From: Shinella pollutisoli
GTDB lineage: Bacteria; Pseudomonadota; Alphaproteobacteria; Rhizobiales; Rhizobiaceae
NCBI RefSeq assembly: GCF_024609765.1
Contig: NZ_JANFDG010000003.1
Coordinates: 124,001-188,000, forward strand
DNA: 64,000 bases
Direction of reading: 5' to 3'
Position 1 is the first letter of the stretch. Every line of letters begins with the position of its first letter. The notes under the pieces are model-generated. The model saw only the letters and a list, made by a program, of their open reading frames with translations. It had not been told where the DNA came from and searched no databases. Below are positions 58,616 through 64,000 of this stretch, piece after piece. Made by a program: the position numbers and the translations under genes.

Positions 58616-61600
58616 ATGCCCCTTCACAATACGCCGCCAGCCCTCAAGCGCGACGCCGAGACCCGGCAGATCGACTACAACGATTCGATCCGTGCCACCT
58701 ATCTCACCCTGGAGGACCTGGCCGATTGCGGGGAAATGCTGGCGCGCGAGCAGGGCGCGCCGCTGCCGGGCTTCCAGCCCTTCGAATTCCGCGCCCGCCA
58801 CAAGGAGAACGAGAAGGAGATCTTCCGCGTCTACCAGGCGACCGCGCGCGACGTGGAGGCCGGCGCCCAGATCACCCCGGCCGCCGAGTGGCTGCTCGAC
58901 AACTACTATGTCGTCGAGGAGGCGATCCAGGAGGTCCGGCGCGACTTCCCGCGGCGTTTCTTCCGCCAGCTTCCGGTGATCGAGATCGAGGGGCAGCAGC
59001 TGCCGCGCGTGCTGGCGCTCGCCTGGCTCTACGTCGCCCATACCCACAGCAGCGTCTCGCACGAGAGCCTGACGGCGATGGTCCAGGGCTTCCAGCGGGT
59101 CGACGCGCTGAAGATCGGCGAGCTCTGGGCGCTGCCCTCCTTCATCCGCTTCGTGCTGCTCGAGAACCTGCGCCGCATCTCGAGCCGGGTCGAGCGGTCG
59201 CGCAAGATGCGCTTCAAGGCCAACGACGTGGCCGACGAGCTCATCCGGCTGGAGGACCCGGACAAGTGCGTGGCCTATCTGCGCGACCTCGGCGATCTCG
59301 TCGACGACAACACCTTCGTAGCCCAGTTGCTGCACCGGCTGCGCGACGGTCTCCAGACCTCCGGCAGCGTTATCCAGTGGCTGGAGCGGCGCATCGAGAG
59401 CCGCGGCAGCGACCTCGAAGAGCTGATCGTCTCGGAGAACAACCGCCTGTCGTCCGGCAACGCGACGATGAGCAACCTGATCAAGAGCCTGCGCGCCGTG
59501 GACGACACGGAATGGCCGGTCTGGTTCGAGAGCGTCAGCCGCCTCGACGAGGCGCTGCGGCAGGGATCGGACTACAGCGATCTCGATTTCGGCTCGCGCA
59601 ACAAGTACCGCAGCACGATCGAGCGGCTGGCGCGCCGCTCCGGCAAGACGGAAATCGAGGTGACGGAGACCGCGCTCGCCATGACCGCGGAGGACGCGGC
59701 GGCGCATGCGGACGATCCCGGCTACGAGGCCAATGTCGGCGCCTTCCTCGTCGGCAAGAAACGCAAGCTGCTCGAGAAGCGCATCGGCTACCGCCCGCCG
59801 CTCGTCCAGCGCATCGTCCGCTTCGGCCGCAAGCTCGACTGGGTGTCGATCGCCGGGCCGAACATCATCCTGACGCTGCTGGCGATGATCGCCGTCTACT
59901 ATTTCCTCGACCAGCTCGACATCCCCGACGGCGCCTGGCTGATCATGCTCGTCCTCTTCGCGCTGCCGGCCTCGGAGGGCGCGACCGGTCTCTTCAACAC
60001 GCTCGTCACCTTCTTCGTCACGCCGTCGCGGCTGGTCGGCTACGAGTTCAAGGACGGCATTCCCGAGGATGCGCGCACGCTCGTCGTCGTGCCCTGTCTC
60101 ATCGCCAAGCGCGACCATGTCGACGAGCTGATCCGCAACCTGGAGGTGCACTATCTCGCCAATCCGCGCGGGGAGATCTATTTCTCGCTGCTCAGCGACT
60201 GGACCGACAGCAAGGTGGAGGAGACGCCCGCCGATCTGGAGGTGCTGGAATATGCCAAGCGCGAGATCGCGGCGCTCTCGGCGCGCTATGCCTATGACGG
60301 GCGCACCCGCTTCTACCTCCTGCATCGCCGCCGCCTCTACAATCCGTCGGAAGGCGTGTGGATGGGCTGGGAGCGCAAGCGCGGCAAGCTGCACGAGCTG
60401 AACCTGCTCCTGCGCGGCGACGGCGACACCAGCTTCCTGCCCGGTGCAAACACGGTGCCGGAGGGCGTGAAATACGTCATGACGCTCGACGCCGACACGC
60501 GGCTGATGCGCGATGCGGTGACGAAGCTCGTCGGCAAGCTGCACCACCCGATCAACCGTCCGGTCGTGGATGCCGAGACGGGCGAGGTGACGGCCGGCTA
60601 CGGCATCCTGCAGCCGCGCGTGACGCCGTCGCTCACCACCGGCAAGGAAGCCTCCACCTTCCAGCGCATCTTCTCCGCCGACCGCGGCATCGACCCCTAT
60701 GTCTTCACCGTTTCCGACGTCTACCAGGACCTCGCCGGCGAGGGCACCTTCACCGGCAAGGGCCTCTACCACGTCGACGCCTTCGAGGCGGCGCTGAAGG
60801 GTCGCATCGACGAGAACTCCATCCTGTCGCACGACCTGCTCGAAGGCTCCTTCGCCCGCTGCGCGCTGGTGACGGACGTGGAGCTCGTCGAGGACTTCCC
60901 GACGCGCTACGGCGTCGAGACCTCGCGCCAGCACCGCTGGGCGCGGGGCGACTGGCAGCTCATCCCCTATATCTTCCGTCCGTCGAGCGGCATCTCCATG
61001 CTCGGCCGCTGGAAGATGTACGACAACCTGCGCCGCAGCCTCATCCCCATCGGCTGGCTCGTCGCCTCGGTGATGGGCTGGTACTACATGGAGCCGCGCC
61101 AGGCGCTGGTCTGGCAGGTGGTGCTCATCTTCCTGCTCTTCGTCGCACCCACCCTGTCGCTGATCTCCGGCCTGATGCCGCGCCGCAACGACATCGTCGC
61201 GCGCGCCCATGTCCATCGCGTGCTGTCCGACATCCGCGCGGCCAATGCGCAGGTCGCGCTGCGCATCGTCTTCATCGCCCATTCGGCGGCGCTGATGGCT
61301 GACGCGATCGTCCGCTCGCTCTACCGCACCATGATCAGCCGCCGGCTGATGCTGGAATGGCGCACCGCCGCGCAGGCCGACAGCGCCGCGCGCGGCGACA
61401 TCCTCGCCCATTACAAGTCGATGTGGCAGGCGCCGGCGCTCGCCGCGCTCTCCGTGGCGCTCGCCGCCGTCTCCGACACGGGCCTTCCCTTCATCGGAAT
61501 CCCCTTCGCGATCGTCTGGGCGCTCTCGCCCGCCATCGCCTGGTACGTGAGCCAGACGGCGGAGACCGAAGACCAGCTCGTCGTGCCCGACGAGGTGGTG

Positions 61601-64000
61601 ACGGAGCTGCGCAAGATCGCCCGGCGCACCTGGCGCTATTTCGAGACCTTCGTCACCGCCGAGCAGCATTTCCTGCCGCCGGACAATTTCCAGGAGACGC
61701 CCCACCCCGTTCTGGCCGAGCGCACCTCGCCCACCAATATCGGCGTCTACCTGCTCTCGGTGATCTCGGCGCGCGATTTCGGCTGGATCTCCTTCGAGGA
61801 GACCGTGCGCCGGCTGGAGCAGACGATCGGCACGATCGACCGCATGCCGAAATACCGCGGCCACCTCTACAACTGGTACCGCACCAACACGCTGGAGACG
61901 CTCGGCCCCCGCTACGTCTCGGCGGTCGACAGCGGCAACCTCGCCGGCCACCTCATCGCCGTCTCCTCGCTCTGCCGCGAATGGGCGGAGGCCCCCTCGG
62001 CCTACCTCCAGGGCAGCCTCGACGGCATCGGCGACGTCGCCGCGATCCTGTCGGAGGCGCTCGAGGACCTGCCGGACGACCGCAAGACGGTACGGCCGCT
62101 GCGCCGCCTCATCGAGGAGCGCATCACCGGCTTCCGCAACGCGCTCGCCGCCGTCAAGCGCGAGCACGAGTTCGCCTCGATCCGCGTCATCAACCTCTCG
62201 GTGCTGGCGCGCGACGTCAACAAGCTGATCGTCAACCTCGACCACGAGATCAAGTCGCCGCAGAGCAGCGAGGTCGTGCACTGGGCGGGCGCGCTGGTCG
62301 CCGCCTGCGAGGCGCACATCGCCGACAGCGTCTTCGACCTCGGCAGCATCGAGGCGCTGCGCGACCGCCTGATCGTGCTGCGCGACCGGGCGCGCGACAT
62401 CGCCTTCTCGATGGATTTCGGCTTCCTGTTCCGCCCGGAGCGGCGCCTCCTCTCCATCGGCTACCGCGTCGAGACCAACGAGCTCGACGAGGCCTGCTAC
62501 GACCTGCTCGCCTCCGAGGCGCGGCTCACCAGCCTCTTCGCCATCGCCAAGGGCGACCTGCCGACCGAGCACTGGTACAAGCTCGGCCGCCCGGTCGTGC
62601 CGGTCGGCTCGCGCGGCGCGCTCGTCTCCTGGTCGGGCTCGATGTTCGAATACCTGATGCCGCCGCTCGTCATGCAGGAGCGCCAGGGCGGCATCCTCAA
62701 CCAGACGAACAACCTGATCGTCAGGGAGCAGATGAACCACGGCCGCCGGCTCGGCACGCCCTGGGGCATCTCGGAGGCCGCCTTCAACGCGCGCGACCAC
62801 GAGCTCACCTACCAGTACACCAATTTCGGCGTGCCGACGCTCGGCCTCAAGCGCGGCCTCGGCCAGAACGCGGTGATCGCGCCCTACGCCTCGCTGCTCG
62901 CCACGCAATACGCGCCGAAGGCGGCGCTCGAAAACCTAAAGCGGCTGCGCAAGCTCGGCGCGCTCGGCGTCTACGGCTTTCACGACGCCGTCGATTTCAC
63001 GCCGACGCGCGTGCCGGAGGGCAAGATCTGCGCGGTCGTCAGGAACTACATGGCCCACCACCACGGCATGTCGATCGCCGCCGTCGCCAACGTCGTCTTC
63101 AACGGCGCGCTGCGCGAGCGCTTCCATGCCGACCCGGTGATCGAGGCGGCCGAGTTGCTCCTGCAGGAGAAGGCCCCGCGCGACATCCCGGTCATCAACG
63201 CCAAGCGCGAGCCGGAGACGGTGGGCTCCACCCAGGCCGACCTGCTGCGTCCGGAAGTCCGCGTCATCAAGGACCCGTTCTCGAAGGACCGCGAGACCGT
63301 CTTCCTGTCGAACGGCCATTATGCCGTGATGCTGACGGCGAACGGCTCCGGCTATTCGCGCTGGAACGGCCAGTCCGTCACCCGCTGGAAGCCCGATCCG
63401 ACCGAGGACCGCTGGGGCACCTTCCTGTTCCTGCGCGACACGGCGAGCGGCGACTGGTGGTCGGCGACCGCCGAGCCGAAGCGCGCCGAGGGCGAGGAGG
63501 TCAAGGCGCAGTTCGGCGACGACAAGGCCGAGTTCATCAAGACGGTCGGCACGCTGACGAGCGAGGTCGAATGCATCGTCGCGACCGAGCACGACGCCGA
63601 GGGCCGCCGCCTGACGCTGCTCAATACCGGGCCCGAGGACCGCTTCATCGAGGTGACCTCCTACCTGGAGCCGGTGATCTCGACCGACGAGGCCGACAGC
63701 GCCCATCCGCTGTTCTCGAAGATGTTCGTCCGCACCGAGATCGGCAGGAAGGGCGACGTCGTCCGCGCCTGGCGCAACAAGCGCCATCCGAACGAGCCGG
63801 ACATGGTGGTCGCCCATCTGATCGTCGACAACGCCGGCCCTTCGCGGCGCACCGAGGTCGAGACCGACCGCCGCCGCTTCATCGGCCGCGGCCGCACGCT
63901 TTCGACCGCGGCCGCCTTCGACGCCGGCGCGCATCTTTCCGGCACCGACGGCTTCACGCTCGATCCGGTGATGGCGCTGCGCCGCGTCGTGCGCGTGCCG
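58616..64000 (+). CDS. ndvB: Cyclic beta-1,2-glucan synthase, 3' part cut off by window end
   Basis: At least 1795 codons, running off the window; family members have about 2,830 residues. The N-terminal region (RDAETRQIDYNDSIRATYLTL) precedes membrane segments near residues 420-470. The glycosyltransferase (GT84) follows with TLDADTRL near residue 625 and QHRWARGDWQ near 773, then more membrane helices (IGWLVASVMGWYY and others). The start of the C-terminal phosphorylase-like glucan domain is also visible. It makes the periplasmic cyclic glucans needed for osmotic adaptation and nodule or host attachment. AGAAACGAGAAG precedes the ATG at 58616; ATGs at 58451, 58466 and 58469 would add about 50-55 residues. 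Confidence 0.93.
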   Translation, partial: MPLHNTPPALKRDAETRQIDYNDSIRATYLTLEDLADCGEMLAREQGAPLPGFQPFEFRARHKENEKEIFRVYQATARDVEAGAQITPAAEWLLDNYYVVEEAIQEVRRDFPRRFFRQLPVIEIEGQQLPRVLALAWLYVAHTHSSVSHESLTAMVQGFQRVDALKIGELWALPSFIRFVLLENLRRISSRVERSRKMRFKANDVADELIRLEDPDKCVAYLRDLGDLVDDNTFVAQLLHRLRDGLQTSGSVIQWLERRIESRGSDLEELIVSENNRLSSGNATMSNLIKSLRAVDDTEWPVWFESVSRLDEALRQGSDYSDLDFGSRNKYRSTIERLARRSGKTEIEVTETALAMTAEDAAAHADDPGYEANVGAFLVGKKRKLLEKRIGYRPPLVQRIVRFGRKLDWVSIAGPNIILTLLAMIAVYYFLDQLDIPDGAWLIMLVLFALPASEGATGLFNTLVTFFVTPSRLVGYEFKDGIPEDARTLVVVPCLIAKRDHVDELIRNLEVHYLANPRGEIYFSLLSDWTDSKVEETPADLEVLEYAKREIAALSARYAYDGRTRFYLLHRRRLYNPSEGVWMGWERKRGKLHELNLLLRGDGDTSFLPGANTVPEGVKYVMTLDADTRLMRDAVTKLVGKLHHPINRPVVDAETGEVTAGYGILQPRVTPSLTTGKEASTFQRIFSADRGIDPYVFTVSDVYQDLAGEGTFTGKGLYHVDAFEAALKGRIDENSILSHDLLEGSFARCALVTDVELVEDFPTRYGVETSRQHRWARGDWQLIPYIFRPSSGISMLGRWKMYDNLRRSLIPIGWLVASVMGWYYMEPRQALVWQVVLIFLLFVAPTLSLISGLMPRRNDIVARAHVHRVLSDIRAANAQVALRIVFIAHSAALMADAIVRSLYRTMISRRLMLEWRTAAQADSAARGDILAHYKSMWQAPALAALSVALAAVSDTGLPFIGIPFAIVWALSPAIAWYVSQTAETEDQLVVPDEVVTELRKIARRTWRYFETFVTAEQHFLPPDNFQETPHPVLAERTSPTNIGVYLLSVISARDFGWISFEETVRRLEQTIGTIDRMPKYRGHLYNWYRTNTLETLGPRYVSAVDSGNLAGHLIAVSSLCREWAEAPSAYLQGSLDGIGDVAAILSEALEDLPDDRKTVRPLRRLIEERITGFRNALAAVKREHEFASIRVINLSVLARDVNKLIVNLDHEIKSPQSSEVVHWAGALVAACEAHIADSVFDLGSIEALRDRLIVLRDRARDIAFSMDFGFLFRPERRLLSIGYRVETNELDEACYDLLASEARLTSLFAIAKGDLPTEHWYKLGRPVVPVGSRGALVSWSGSMFEYLMPPLVMQERQGGILNQTNNLIVREQMNHGRRLGTPWGISEAAFNARDHELTYQYTNFGVPTLGLKRGLGQNAVIAPYASLLATQYAPKAALENLKRLRKLGALGVYGFHDAVDFTPTRVPEGKICAVVRNYMAHHHGMSIAAVANVVFNGALRERFHADPVIEAAELLLQEKAPRDIPVINAKREPETVGSTQADLLRPEVRVIKDPFSKDRETVFLSNGHYAVMLTANGSGYSRWNGQSVTRWKPDPTEDRWGTFLFLRDTASGDWWSATAEPKRAEGEEVKAQFGDDKAEFIKTVGTLTSEVECIVATEHDAEGRRLTLLNTGPEDRFIEVTSYLEPVISTDEADSAHPLFSKMFVRTEIGRKGDVVRAWRNKRHPNEPDMVVAHLIVDNAGPSRRTEVETDRRRFIGRGRTLSTAAAFDAGAHLSGTDGFTLDPVMALRRVVRVP

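Noticed and set aside
58433-62908. 1491-codon minus-strand ORF opposite the glucan synthase
   Set aside because: Shadow of high-GC coding DNA; the plus frame carries the GT84 motifs.

Overview
The window is a high-GC chromosomal segment of an alphaproteobacterium of the Rhizobiales, most likely Rhizobiaceae (Shinella, Ensifer or Rhizobium type). The evidence is a cyclic beta-1,2-glucan synthase (NdvB/ChvB type), an aerobic cobFGHIJKLM cluster, class 1B PutA, RIME-like palindromic intergenic repeats and a rhizobial-style set of amino-acid and sugar catabolic operons. Assignment to genus is inference.

Layout. 0-10.1 kb: putA (proline to glutamate), an SDR protein lacking the usual Tyr/Lys pair, and a ROK regulator heading an ABC sugar-import operon (ATPase, permease, binding protein) that ends with an exported ankyrin-repeat protein. 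10.2-23.5 kb: a 13.3-kb integrative mobilizable element inserted in the 3' end of tRNA-Ser(CGA). It is bounded by 18-bp direct repeats and all its genes lie on the minus strand: a single-chain restriction-modification enzyme, a mobilization block (mobC, relaxase, a small gene nested in the relaxase gene, an unknown protein), an orphan-looking C5 cytosine methyltransferase, a train of small unknown genes, an AEP-primase-like replication protein and a tyrosine integrase. 23.5-25.3 kb: tRNA-Ser, rplU-rpmA, a GNAT acetyltransferase. 25.5-29.4 kb: sulfate importer (binding protein, cysT, cysW, cysA). 29.4-31.7 kb: a BaiN/HI0933-type flavoprotein and purU. 31.8-36.7 kb: gamma-glutamylputrescine synthetase and oxidase-like genes, a divergent GntR/FCD regulator and a DadA-like oxidase. 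37.2-44.4 kb: an Lrp regulator, a lysine-6-dehydrogenase-like protein, an aminotransferase, an AmaB-like aldehyde dehydrogenase, a LysR regulator and an AmaA-like oxidase; together these suggest a lysine/pipecolate to aminoadipate route. 44.4-46.5 kb: Fsr-type MFS exporter and divergent AraC regulator. 46.6-53.8 kb: cobF-G-H-I-J, cobK (opposite strand), cobL-M, the precorrin section of aerobic B12 synthesis. 53.8-58.3 kb: metH (B12-dependent methionine synthase) with a perfect palindromic operator and a hairpin touching its Shine-Dalgarno, preceded by a 72-codon unknown gene under a cobalamin riboswitch. 58.6 kb to the end: ndvB, cut off by the window edge.

The most unusual part is the mobile element. 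It pairs conjugative mobilization with two DNA-modification genes, has an overlapping gene inside its relaxase gene (an arrangement known from RSF1010 mobA/mobB), has a candidate oriT hairpin upstream of mobC, and has an 8+8 bp palindrome just ahead of the methyltransferase start. The second point of interest is the layered control around metH. No CRISPR array, rRNA or classical insertion sequence was seen.
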